In this document: in pieces, positions 1 to 8,728 of the stretch | Layout of the letters: each line of letters begins with the position of its first letter | Position numbering within the stretch: the stretch's first letter is position 1 | Origin: Bacteroidaceae bacterium | GTDB lineage: Bacteria; Bacteroidota; Bacteroidia; Bacteroidales; Barnesiellaceae_A | DNA length: 60,935 nucleotides | Assembly: GCA_017935645.1 (NCBI GenBank) | Contig: JAGBHF010000053.1 | Span: 1-60,935 of the forward strand | Direction of reading: 5' to 3' | The notes under the pieces: model-generated | Seen by the model: only the letters and a program-made list of their open reading frames with translations | Told to the model about the DNA's origin: nothing | Database searches by the model: none | Program-made: the position numbers and the translations under genes

Positions 1-98
1 ACTCGCTACGCTCGTAGGCTCGTACGGGGTTATTCATTCTCGCTCTTTACGGAGCTACGACCCGTGCTTCGCACGCTTATATATGTCTCTTTTGTTCT
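1..98. repeat. Partial copy of a dispersed palindromic element
   Basis: This stretch is a near-identical direct copy of the right arm of the palindromic element further in (compare 1834-1931). Both contain the landmarks CTCGCTACGCTCGTAGGCT, GTACGGGGTTATTCATTCTC and CGTGCTTCGCACGCTT in the same order, with a handful of substitutions. The window begins inside it, so its left half is not visible. It carries no credible coding sequence. Confidence 0.8.
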
Positions 99-210
99 TA
101 TGTCTATAAAAAATCCTTAGGCGGGGCCTTTTGTCTCTTTTGTCCTTATGTCTATAAAAAATCCTCAGGTGTGGTCTTCTGTATCTTTTGTCCTTATGTC
201 TTAAAAAAAT
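84..210. repeat. Short tandem repeat, about 49-bp period, three copies
   Basis: Three imperfect copies of a unit with the core TCTTTTGTCCTTATGTCT followed by an A-rich run lie at about 84-116, 133-165 and 181-210. Spacing is 48-49 bp. The first copy overlaps the end of the palindromic-element arm. The rest of 1-368 holds no gene I can support; the only other feature is the terminator of the downstream gene. Confidence 0.7.
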
Positions 211-306
211 ATTCTGTCTTCCACCAACCCCCTCGGCTTGCAGCCACTCCCCCTATATTTTCCGTGCGGAAAACACTGTGGAAGAAAAGATTACCGTGTG
301 TGATAT

Positions 307-340
307 GAAAAATGCCCCAGCAGAAATATTCTGTGGGGCA
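307..340 (-). terminator. Terminator of the T9SS cargo gene at 369-1487
   Basis: Read on the minus strand, a TGCCCCA...TGGGGCA stem extended by CAGAA/TTCTG with one bulged base is followed by a short T-run (ATTTTTCA). It lies about 30 bp beyond the stop codon of the minus-strand gene ending at 369. Confidence 0.7.
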
Positions 341-368
341 ATGCTTGTGTTAAAAGGTATTTTCTTCA

Positions 369-1487
369 CTACAGCACCACCTTGGCGGTAGCACCACTGT
401 TGAGGCCGGCTATATACACTCCTGCGGGGTGTCCGGTTATATCTATCGTAGCTGTTGTAGCACCTTGTCGTATGGCTTGCGTGGCCACTGCACGACCTGT
501 GGCATCGTAGAGTGTAATTGCCTCGCCTGCCGATGCTACGGGGAATACCGCCATCAGTGCATCGCCCTCGCGATGCAGGGTGAGGGTTTTCTCTTCTTTG
601 TTTATATTGGTCACAGAAGCTGTTATAGTTCCTTCATAAGATTTTCTATCCGGGATTACATAAATTTGGTATGTGTAATTTTCTTTTTCAAAACCAGGCA
701 ATTGAACGGAGAATTTTTGCATTACATAACCTTCTCCTAATGGTGGAGTGTCATCAACAATAAGCTGAATTGTATCGTTCTTTTCTTTTGCGAATACATA
801 CTTATATCCAAAGTTATCATGCGTCAGGATACCATCTATATACAGTACACCATTTTGCAATGATATATTGTACTCTGTAATATAAGGTTTATAGCTGCTA
901 CGTCCGAGATTTTCTCCAACCTCTATTCGTGTATTTTGTATATTCTCTTCTGTAAAAGGGAATAGATAGGCGTAGCAATATAAAGCTCTTTGTGATTTTC
1001 CGTTTCCAATAGGGATAATGCCGTAGTTCAAAGAGCCGATTCCCTCAACCCATATATCAGTATGTTGTGGATCGTTTTTACTTTGTAGATATAAACATTT
1101 GCGCACCGTATCCTTTTTACTGGGCTCAATAAAATAACATGGATAAAATATCGTATCACTAACAGCAGTAACAATCATTTCTGTTCCATCAGGCATAGTA
1201 AATATATCATTTACCTGCAAATCCATGTCAATAGTCAATATTTCCTCTTGTGTATCACATAAGTATCGATATGCTTTATTACCATCAAATCTTATCTTGA
1301 TGCTATCGAAATATGAATGATAGTAAGAGTATTCGTTTATGAGTGTATCACCCCAAGTTCTATAACCTGATAAATATGCGCCTTTATTTGGATGATATAT
1401 TCTCCATGTATTCTCCCATTTAATATTTCCCGATGTGGTCAAGCTTATTAATATAAAACCTGCCAATAAAGATAGAATCCGTTTCAT
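369..1487 (-). CDS. Secreted protein with C-terminal T9SS sorting domain
   Basis: This 372-residue exported protein has an unknown function. The start is set at the ATG of MKRILSLLAG because a typical signal peptide (basic start, then LLAGFILISL) begins there; an in-frame extension of 11 residues upstream is unlikely. The body is beta-rich with no catalytic motif I recognise. The last 70 or so residues form a type IX secretion sorting domain, with an LYDATGRAV strand, a PAGVYI turn and a terminal KVVL. Such proteins cross the outer membrane by T9SS and are usually anchored to the surface or released. The start context (CTTATATC then ATG) matches that of the cargo gene at 12105-15290. The gene sits between two copies of the palindromic repeat, so it may have been inserted or rearranged here. 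The T9SS assignment is strong; the biological role is open. Confidence 0.85.
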   Translation of the reverse strand: MKRILSLLAGFILISLTTSGNIKWENTWRIYHPNKGAYLSGYRTWGDTLINEYSYYHSYFDSIKIRFDGNKAYRYLCDTQEEILTIDMDLQVNDIFTMPDGTEMIVTAVSDTIFYPCYFIEPSKKDTVRKCLYLQSKNDPQHTDIWVEGIGSLNYGIIPIGNGKSQRALYCYAYLFPFTEENIQNTRIEVGENLGRSSYKPYITEYNISLQNGVLYIDGILTHDNFGYKYVFAKEKNDTIQLIVDDTPPLGEGYVMQKFSVQLPGFEKENYTYQIYVIPDRKSYEGTITASVTNINKEEKTLTLHREGDALMAVFPVASAGEAITLYDATGRAVATQAIRQGATTATIDITGHPAGVYIAGLNSGATAKVVL

Positions 1488-1648
1488 GATATAAGGTTTT
1501 AAGGGTTGATTTTCATGCAAGTTTATCGAAACATTGCGAGATAGTCAATAGTGCAATGTGATTGTTAATAAATATTAACAATTGGGGGGGTAATTTTGTT
1601 TTGTTAACAAATGTTATGAGTGAAATTCTTATGCCTATGAAAAGAAAT

Positions 1649-1931
1649 CGTGCGAAGCACGGGTTGAGGGGCTTTATGCCCCGAAATATAATAACCCCGT
1701 ACGAGTGCCGTAGGCACGAAGTGCGGGGCTGCAGGCCCCCCAACTGATACCGGCGTCTGAAAGACGCGAAAGTCACAAACTCCCGTCTTTCAGACGATTG
1801 CACAGGGATGGTGACGATACCCCGCACTTCGCCACTCGCTACGCTCGTAGGCTTGTACGGGGTTATTCATTCTCGCTCCTCGCGGAGCTACGACTCGTGC
1901 TTCGCACGCTTTTATATGTAGCTTTTGTTCA
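1649..1931. repeat. Large imperfect palindromic (MITE-like) element
   Basis: Nested inverted arms surround a common centre. Outer arm CGTGCGAAGCACG (from 1649) pairs with CGTGCTTCGCACG near 1897-1909. Middle arm AATAACCCCGTAC (near 1690-1702) pairs with GTACGGGGTTATT (near 1855-1867). Inner arm CGAAGTGCGGGG (near 1718-1729) pairs with CCCCGCACTTCG (near 1820-1831). Innermost CGTCTGAAAGACG (near 1754) pairs with CGTCTTTCAGACG (near 1783). The right arm recurs at 1-98. No transposase is present. The rest of the 1488-2030 gap is AT-rich without a gene, apart from the terminator at 1959-2007. Confidence 0.8.
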
Positions 1932-1958
1932 AGAGAACGCGTTGAGGCAAGGAGTAAT

Positions 1959-2007
1959 AAAAAGGGAGGCCGGCTAAAAAGTCGTAAGACAGATTAGTCG
2001 GCCTCCC
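1959..2007 (-). terminator. Terminator of the 2226-residue T9SS cargo gene
   Basis: On the minus strand a 12-bp stem (GGGAGGCCGACT with AGCCGGCCTCCC, one G-T pair) closes a 20-base loop and is followed by TTTTTATT. It starts about 24 bp beyond the stop codon at 2031. Confidence 0.85.
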
Positions 2008-2030
2008 GGGTATTTAACGCTTGTAGCGTA

Positions 2031-5000
2031 TTATTGTGCAATGACTACCTTGTAGCTTTCGTTGCATACCTGCACAAAGTATACACCTTGGGGCAACAAT
2101 GTTGCGTTGATGACATACTCAGGCTCGTCTATCGATATGCCGGTGTGGATAATACGGCCGGCAGCGTCGATAAGTGTAACCTTAGTGCCTTTGTCAAGGC
2201 CCTTGATATATACGCGACCGTCGTAGGTGTATATGCGTACACCATTGGCAAGAGTTGTCTCGACCGACGACTGAGCCTTCACGCGCACTACATTAGAGCC
2301 TACTTCGCCACATCCCGAGTAGAGGGCTTTTACTTGGTACTCGTAGTAGTTGGCAGGATGTTGCTTCTCGTCAATAAAGAAGGTCTCTTGCAAAGGTGTT
2401 TCGTTGAGCAATTCGCTATTGCAATATACATTGTAGCCTTCGAATACGTTGCGCTCCGAAACAGCCTCCTCAGCCAATCGAATACCTCTGATAGGCTCAT
2501 TGGTGGTATTGGCGATAGGTGTGAACGGTACTTCGTCGACCTTTTTAGGCGCTTTACCCATACCCTTATCGGCATATGCACGCAAGCCGACAGTGATATT
2601 CCAGTTGCCATCAATATCGTTGGCGCTGAGGGTGCTCCAATTCTTGCCGTCGCTCGAGTAGAGGTCGCCTCGTCCTACTTTACCGGGACCTGCATCGTAG
2701 CCCAAAGGTACAGAAATCTCGTTGTGCTCGATGTATGCTACCACGCGCAAGGTCTTGTTGGTATTGATAAGCAAGGGTTGCTCCAACTCTACAGTGTTGA
2801 AACTGTATTGCTTCAAGTTGGGGACGTATTGTTGTGCAATAAGATTGTCGCCTTCGTAAATCAACAAGAAGAGAGCGTCGGGTACTTGGTAGATGTACAA
2901 TTCAACCTCCGAGATTGAGAGTTGTTCATAGGGCTTCAACTCGTCGCTGTTCCATTGTACACCGGCGTAGAATGCACCACCGCGGGGCATACCGGCGGCA
3001 TCGTGTACGTGACCATCGTGCCAACGGATGTTGACAACATCGCCCAATGAGGGAGCGCTCCATCCAAGGCTGTATGCGTTGTTGTAGGGTTCAACAAAGA
3101 GCATACCGGGTTTTTGACAACCATTGCTATAGTCGAGGTCGATGTTTACAGCGTCGGTATAGTCGCTGATACATGACGACAGATAGTGTGCACGCACTTG
3201 ATAGCTGTATGTGCCGGGGATGAGGTTGCGGTCGGTGTAGGATATGTCGGTGATGGGTTGGTCGTTGAGTTGAACACCATTGCGCATGATGTCGTAGCCG
3301 TATGCTTCGCCTATAATATGGGTGTCGTATGTAATGGCGTCGATGTACTGCATGTTTGCACCGGCCTCATGGCGTATGGCGATGTAATCGCTACCGGCGG
3401 GGATGGTAAAGCTGTATTGCTTCCAAGCCTCTGTTGTGGTGATACTCTCGAAGGGTATGAAATCATCGATATTGTTACCGTCGACCGATGTGAGCACGCG
3501 TAGGCTACCATTACCGAGGTGGTCGTCGTGGTTGCGGGCAACAAATGAGAATACCATCTCTTGCTCGGGCTTACCGGCAGGGATAATGAGCCATGCATTG
3601 TCGGCCTTGGCTGCTTGTAATGCTTTTGTGCCATGATAAGCTGTAGCATCGCTTACTTGCCATGCACCGTTGTAGTTGCTCCAGTCGGCACGTGCGTAGG
3701 CTGAACCAACGAGATTCTCCTCGAAACTTTCGTATAGCTCGGCTTCGGTTGCAGTGGGGTCTACAAACGATATGTTGATGTTGTATCCGTAGGTGCTTTG
3801 TACGGCTTTTACATCGATGGGTGCATCGCAATTCTCTGCATCATAGATGTCCACGTAGGCCTTGTGTGAGCGAGTCGATACCGAACCGTCGATATATACG
3901 GTCTCTATTTCGTACTCGTACGTGCCCACTTCGCTCTCGTCTTCGGTAAAGTAGCGGAAGGGGATGGGCTCGTTGTTGCGTTTCACGCCATTGCGATATA
4001 CATTATATCCCGCCAAGCCGTTGATGCTACCGAGGTCGAAGAATATAAAGCGACAGTTACTGTTTTCTTGCAATGCCACGGCCAGCAGTGTCAATCCCTC
4101 GTTGGTGTGAACAACCGACATACCACCGGCTTTGGCGCCGGTTTCGGGTGCTATCTCCACGTAGTCGCCTATGTTGATAGTACGAGTGAGTGTTCCTGTA
4201 GCCATGTCGTAGCAGCAGATGGTGTAGGGATGCTCGTAGCCCTGCTCGAAGGTGTAGAGTGTACCGTTGTGGTAGGCCGATCCGGCAGCACCTTTCAGTG
4301 CGGGACCATCGCTCAACTTAGCACCGCGCTTGCTTACATAGATACTTGTTTCCCAGTCGCCTACTTCAAAACCGCCCTTGCCGTTGTCCAATTCGGGGAT
4401 ATAGGCTACGTGGCGAGCTATCTCGGAGATAGAGAATGTATCGGTGATGCACTTGTTTTCGATGTCTATCTGATATAAGAAGCTGTTGGCATCGGCTGCA
4501 AAGAAGTTTGTTCCGTCATAAACAAGGTTGCGGATACCCTGCATATTGCGATTAATCAAGATACTCTCGATATACTCGCCATCGAGGGTGTACTTGCATA
4601 TTGTTCCGTTGGTGTTGTGCAGTGTAGTGTAGATGTACTCACCGTCCGATGCAATGCCTATTTCGCCGGCAAGATTACCTTTGAACATGCTTACATACTC
4701 GGGATAACCCACTTCGGCTGTGGCTTGTGCCTGAGTGAGGTCAACAGGGAATGAACTTACCTCTTCGATAGGAAAGTCCCAACGGACATGAATCGTGCGG
4801 TTCAACTCGGTTTGAGCCACTACGTTCATAGGCGGTACAGGCTCGCCCAACTCCATGATGTGTGCTACGGCGACCGCTGACAAGTTCGACTCTCCACCAC
4901 CGGCATATACTGACGATACTTGGTAGTTGTATCTACCCGGCTCCGACAATTGGTCGTTGTATGAGAGTTGGTCAATAAGCAAAGTGTTGCACTTCACACC

Positions 5001-8000
5001 GTTGCGGTACACATTATAACCTATAGGTTGTTCCTCGGTAGTCGATGAAGGTGCCAGGTTGATGGCAATATTGAAGTTACCCTCCATGCCGATGTGTGTG
5101 AGAGGATACCATGTCTTGCCATCTTCCGATATAATATTACCTCTCTTTCCGCGTGACTCAGAGGCATCGATACCAATAGGATTGACACCGGCATCATGAG
5201 CAACAAGGAAAGCTACACGATAGTCGCTACCGGGTTCGATGCTTATCACATCGTTGAGTTTGATGCTGTTATATTCACCATATTTGATATTGCCGGTAGA
5301 GATGTTTTGTGAAACAACACGCTTGTTGTCTTTGTATATTTGCAACGAGAGCGAGAGAAAACGCTCTTGAATGAAAATATCTATCGAGGAGATTATCATG
5401 TTGCGGTACTCGATAAGTTCGGTGTGATTCCATTCTACACCTGCCCAGAAGTATCCACCTTCAGCCATACCCATCGAACTGTTGTTGATACCGTTATCCC
5501 AGCGGATAGAGCAACTGTCTAACAACAAGGCATCGGGTTGCAACCAATTGAGGCTTACATCGCGGTTGTTGGTAACGTTGAGGGTGAGTTCTTGAGGTTC
5601 GTAGTAGGGGGCGCCTATCTTCATGTAGATATTTGCGGGGTTCGATTGCAGTGATTCCTTCTCGCCATATACTGCCGTAACAGTGTAGCTGTAGTTGCCA
5701 TATACGAGTTGAGTATCGGTATATATTGTGGCTGTGATAAGTTTGTCGTTTATCTTATTGCCATTGCGATATACGTTATATCCCGTGGGGGTTGCATTGC
5801 CCTTTGTCCATGAGAGCACTACCGAAGCATTACCTTCGGCTGTAGCAGTGAGGTCGATGGGGCGGGGTGTAGCAGTTGCCTCAGAAACGGTATAGCTTAC
5901 AGTGATATTTTCACTATCCAACTCGGGTACAGTATATATCTGAACGGGTATTGAATACTCTTCGCCTACCACGCCATTGCGAGAGTTGATATCGAAAGTG
6001 ATAGTTTGCGACTCACCACTCTTGAGTGTACCGGCCTCGGGAGCGATGGACAACCAATCGTTGGTCTTGGCCAACTCATAGATAAAGATGCGCGAGGGCG
6101 ATTGTTTGAGTACACCCACCAACGACAATGTTCCATCCACATAGTTTGTAGTAGCCTCAATACCACATATATAGTTGGGCACGTTGATTGTGCCTATTTG
6201 GTATCCGGGTACATCGTCAATCATGTGTGAAATGGGAGTAACCGAGCGAGTGTTGAGGTTGTATTGAATGATTTCCAATTGGTCTACCTGATTGGTGCCA
6301 CTAACCTCTTCGTTGCTAAACCACAAGTATGGACCTCCGGGTGTAACATTGTCAAATGCCGAGCCGAATGCTCCTACATCCTTGGTATTGTTGATGGGTC
6401 GGAATGATACCGTTACGTTGCCATCGCGGTCTATACGTCCTACCGAGTTGAAGCTACCTACCCAGAACTGGTCGTTGCGGGGGTCGTAGCTACAGTGAGT
6501 TATCTTCAGCGAAGGCTCGCTCTCGACAATAGTTTCTTTAATCAACTGCTTGTTGCGCAAGTCGAGGCAGAATAGGTGGTTGCTATAGTCGCTACCATAG
6601 AAATAGGTGCCATCGAATGCAAAGTCGTACAACATGTAGTACATGCCGGGGATGCTAAACTCTTCGATAAAATTACCGTCGCGGTCGTACTTGAAGAAAC
6701 GACCTAAGTAGAAGGTTGAGGTCGTATAGAAGAACTCGCCGTCGAATGCGATAGAGGTTTGCAAGTCGCCCGATGTGTCAAATGTCTTTTGTATAGTCCA
6801 AGCATCCTTGTCCGAGCCACTGCCGGCGGGAGTTTGGGGTATGAGATTCCATTTCATCTCGCCATTACCGTTGTTGGTGAGTGTGACAGTGCGAGTAGCG
6901 GTTGACTCTGATGCGATAGAGGCATGTATCGATGTGTTGTCGATGTTTAACACAGGCTTGGTTACATCGGCAGTAAATCGGTTGTCGGCATCTTGGTTTA
7001 TATCCCAAGTTTTGCTGTATGTGTTGCAACCTTGGTAACGGATGTCGATGGTGTATTGACCTTTCTCGAGTTTGGGCAACTCTATCACACCATTTTCATC
7101 GGTTGTAGCCTCGATAAATGCGTCATGGTCGGCGGTAAGTGTCACGTAGCAGTTGGCAATAGGCTCGCCCATGCACATGACGGTGAGTTGAGCCGAAGTC
7201 CACTCGGGACACCATACTTTCACATCGTCGACATACCAGTAGTCGATGTAATAAGCGTCTTCGCCAAATGCGCGATAACGTATACGGAAGAGGTCGTTTG
7301 TAAGATACTCCTTGAGGTTGTATTGTTTAATAATCCACTCGTGAGTGCCATTATCGTTGGCAAAGGCATCGATGCGTTGCCATGTTTGTTCGTTATCGCA
7401 AGAGATTTCCAATGCCAATGTATCGCCAACTTCGTTGTTGTAGTTGACATGGCGTAGGTTGAAACGTAGGTAGGTGTTTTCGCGATTGACGGTACGCAAC
7501 TCTTTCGATACGAGCGATTGTGAATAGTCCTTGAGCGACGAATAGACATATTGAGCCGAGTAGTCAACCAGTCCGTAGGGATAGTATGAACTGCTCCACT
7601 TTGAGGGGTTGCCTTGCTCGTCGACAGGGGTGCTCCAATTGTCGGGCTCCAATACGTTCTGGTCAAATCCGTCTTCAAAAGGCAATAGACGGATGTCGGG
7701 CACTTCTACAGTCAATGTCTCCTGTTGTATTATCTCGCTACCGTCGCTGTAAACGGCGCTTATGGTATAGTTGTAGAATCCATATTCCTCTACAACATCG
7801 GTGTAGCAGATATCTTCAATGAGTTCATCGTTTACTTTTACATCATTGCGGTATAAATTGAATCCCTTGAGATAGTTTTGGGCAGGTGCTTTGGGGCGAA
7901 CACGGTTTGTACCTACAAATACATCGTCGATGAGCAACATAAAGGCCTCGAACGACACACAGTTGATAGTAACGTATTTGGCCTCTTTGGGTATGTCGTA

Positions 8001-8711
8001 CTTGAAGAGAGTCCATTCGGCGGGCACTTCGACATACTCGCCTGGATTGACATAAGTAAAGTTTGAGGCTTGTTTACCTGTAGTCGAATATCCTACTCTG
8101 AAACGCTCCAGTCCGTAGGCATCGGTGTAACTCTTGGCACGGAAACTTACTTGGAAGTTCTCCTCAAAGTTTAATTCGGGCGAAATCATATAGTCGTTGT
8201 TGCCACCATCTACCGTAAAAGCAACCAACATTTTAGTCCCCGAGTAAGGCTGTATGGCAGGCCAATCGGCCACCGAAGGAGTTGTAGCAGCGGGGTTCAT
8301 GATGACGTATGCCATCTTTTGACCTTGTGTGGGGAAAGATGCTGCAGTCCATGTATAGGTGTCCTCGTTATCCATGTCGAGGAAACTCCAACCAATATTG
8401 CCGGGAGAGTTGATGGCAAAGTCGGGGTGTGCTTCAAAGTCATCGAAGTAACCATTGGTTGCCTCGGGATTGTTCCAGCGCAAGGTTACATCTTTGTTGT
8501 AAATGTCGACAACGTGTAGGCCGTAGGGAGCACCATCTTCGGCTGCTGTTAGACGTTGTGTTTCGGCAGGAGCAGTATATACTCTTGCTTCTGTTGCAGG
8601 GCGGTTTTCGGGCTTCATTTTTTTCATCATATCGCTATTGTCGGCATAGCTGTATAGTAAGCAGCCGGCGGCGATAATGAGTGTTGGAAGCAGATATTTG
8701 GTGTGTTTCAT
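2031..8711 (-). CDS. Giant multidomain T9SS cargo protein with cleaved-adhesin and FN3-like modules
   Basis: This 2226-residue secreted surface protein is probably an adhesin or matrix protein. After a signal peptide (residues 1-23, LLPTLIIAAGCLLY core) comes a cleaved-adhesin/choice-of-anchor-J type module (about 85-268), a second such module (about 345-510), a carboxypeptidase-regulatory-like beta domain (about 512-580), and BACON-like and propeller-like stretches with repeated FDGxxFY motifs. Six linker modules carry variants of GYNVYRNG followed by a YTD strand and an SVY/AVY strand, resembling fibronectin type III repeats. A domain of about 150 residues, marked by GGxFxAGVxWN and a DGKxWxxL strand, occurs twice (about 1030-1190 and 1940-2095). 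The last 75 residues are a T9SS sorting domain (LIDAAGRII, PQGVYFV, KVVIAQ). No protease or glycosidase active site is visible. It lies 17 bp downstream of the M6 protease gene, so the two are probably co-transcribed. Adhesive function is inferred from architecture only. Confidence 0.9.
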   Translation of the reverse strand: MKHTKYLLPTLIIAAGCLLYSYADNSDMMKKMKPENRPATEARVYTAPAETQRLTAAEDGAPYGLHVVDIYNKDVTLRWNNPEATNGYFDDFEAHPDFAINSPGNIGWSFLDMDNEDTYTWTAASFPTQGQKMAYVIMNPAATTPSVADWPAIQPYSGTKMLVAFTVDGGNNDYMISPELNFEENFQVSFRAKSYTDAYGLERFRVGYSTTGKQASNFTYVNPGEYVEVPAEWTLFKYDIPKEAKYVTINCVSFEAFMLLIDDVFVGTNRVRPKAPAQNYLKGFNLYRNDVKVNDELIEDICYTDVVEEYGFYNYTISAVYSDGSEIIQQETLTVEVPDIRLLPFEDGFDQNVLEPDNWSTPVDEQGNPSKWSSSYYPYGLVDYSAQYVYSSLKDYSQSLVSKELRTVNRENTYLRFNLRHVNYNNEVGDTLALEISCDNEQTWQRIDAFANDNGTHEWIIKQYNLKEYLTNDLFRIRYRAFGEDAYYIDYWYVDDVKVWCPEWTSAQLTVMCMGEPIANCYVTLTADHDAFIEATTDENGVIELPKLEKGQYTIDIRYQGCNTYSKTWDINQDADNRFTADVTKPVLNIDNTSIHASIASESTATRTVTLTNNGNGEMKWNLIPQTPAGSGSDKDAWTIQKTFDTSGDLQTSIAFDGEFFYTTSTFYLGRFFKYDRDGNFIEEFSIPGMYYMLYDFAFDGTYFYGSDYSNHLFCLDLRNKQLIKETIVESEPSLKITHCSYDPRNDQFWVGSFNSVGRIDRDGNVTVSFRPINNTKDVGAFGSAFDNVTPGGPYLWFSNEEVSGTNQVDQLEIIQYNLNTRSVTPISHMIDDVPGYQIGTINVPNYICGIEATTNYVDGTLSLVGVLKQSPSRIFIYELAKTNDWLSIAPEAGTLKSGESQTITFDINSRNGVVGEEYSIPVQIYTVPELDSENITVSYTVSEATATPRPIDLTATAEGNASVVLSWTKGNATPTGYNVYRNGNKINDKLITATIYTDTQLVYGNYSYTVTAVYGEKESLQSNPANIYMKIGAPYYEPQELTLNVTNNRDVSLNWLQPDALLLDSCSIRWDNGINNSSMGMAEGGYFWAGVEWNHTELIEYRNMIISSIDIFIQERFLSLSLQIYKDNKRVVSQNISTGNIKYGEYNSIKLNDVISIEPGSDYRVAFLVAHDAGVNPIGIDASESRGKRGNIISEDGKTWYPLTHIGMEGNFNIAINLAPSSTTEEQPIGYNVYRNGVKCNTLLIDQLSYNDQLSEPGRYNYQVSSVYAGGGESNLSAVAVAHIMELGEPVPPMNVVAQTELNRTIHVRWDFPIEEVSSFPVDLTQAQATAEVGYPEYVSMFKGNLAGEIGIASDGEYIYTTLHNTNGTICKYTLDGEYIESILINRNMQGIRNLVYDGTNFFAADANSFLYQIDIENKCITDTFSISEIARHVAYIPELDNGKGGFEVGDWETSIYVSKRGAKLSDGPALKGAAGSAYHNGTLYTFEQGYEHPYTICCYDMATGTLTRTINIGDYVEIAPETGAKAGGMSVVHTNEGLTLLAVALQENSNCRFIFFDLGSINGLAGYNVYRNGVKRNNEPIPFRYFTEDESEVGTYEYEIETVYIDGSVSTRSHKAYVDIYDAENCDAPIDVKAVQSTYGYNINISFVDPTATEAELYESFEENLVGSAYARADWSNYNGAWQVSDATAYHGTKALQAAKADNAWLIIPAGKPEQEMVFSFVARNHDDHLGNGSLRVLTSVDGNNIDDFIPFESITTTEAWKQYSFTIPAGSDYIAIRHEAGANMQYIDAITYDTHIIGEAYGYDIMRNGVQLNDQPITDISYTDRNLIPGTYSYQVRAHYLSSCISDYTDAVNIDLDYSNGCQKPGMLFVEPYNNAYSLGWSAPSLGDVVNIRWHDGHVHDAAGMPRGGAFYAGVQWNSDELKPYEQLSISEVELYIYQVPDALFLLIYEGDNLIAQQYVPNLKQYSFNTVELEQPLLINTNKTLRVVAYIEHNEISVPLGYDAGPGKVGRGDLYSSDGKNWSTLSANDIDGNWNITVGLRAYADKGMGKAPKKVDEVPFTPIANTTNEPIRGIRLAEEAVSERNVFEGYNVYCNSELLNETPLQETFFIDEKQHPANYYEYQVKALYSGCGEVGSNVVRVKAQSSVETTLANGVRIYTYDGRVYIKGLDKGTKVTLIDAAGRIIHTGISIDEPEYVINATLLPQGVYFVQVCNESYKVVIAQ

Positions 8712-8728
8712 ATCGAATGGAGTTATGA

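Noticed and set aside
84..210. CRISPR-like appearance of the short tandem repeats
   Set aside because: There are only three imperfect copies, spacers are not distinct, and no cas gene is present.
1513..1827. A 104-codon minus-strand frame upstream of the first cargo gene
   Set aside because: It is a translation of the palindromic element and its AT-rich flank, with no protein-like composition.
2034..2918. A 294-codon plus-strand frame antisense to the giant cargo gene
   Set aside because: It lies wholly over the sorting domain and repeat region of the minus-strand gene and has no motif of its own.
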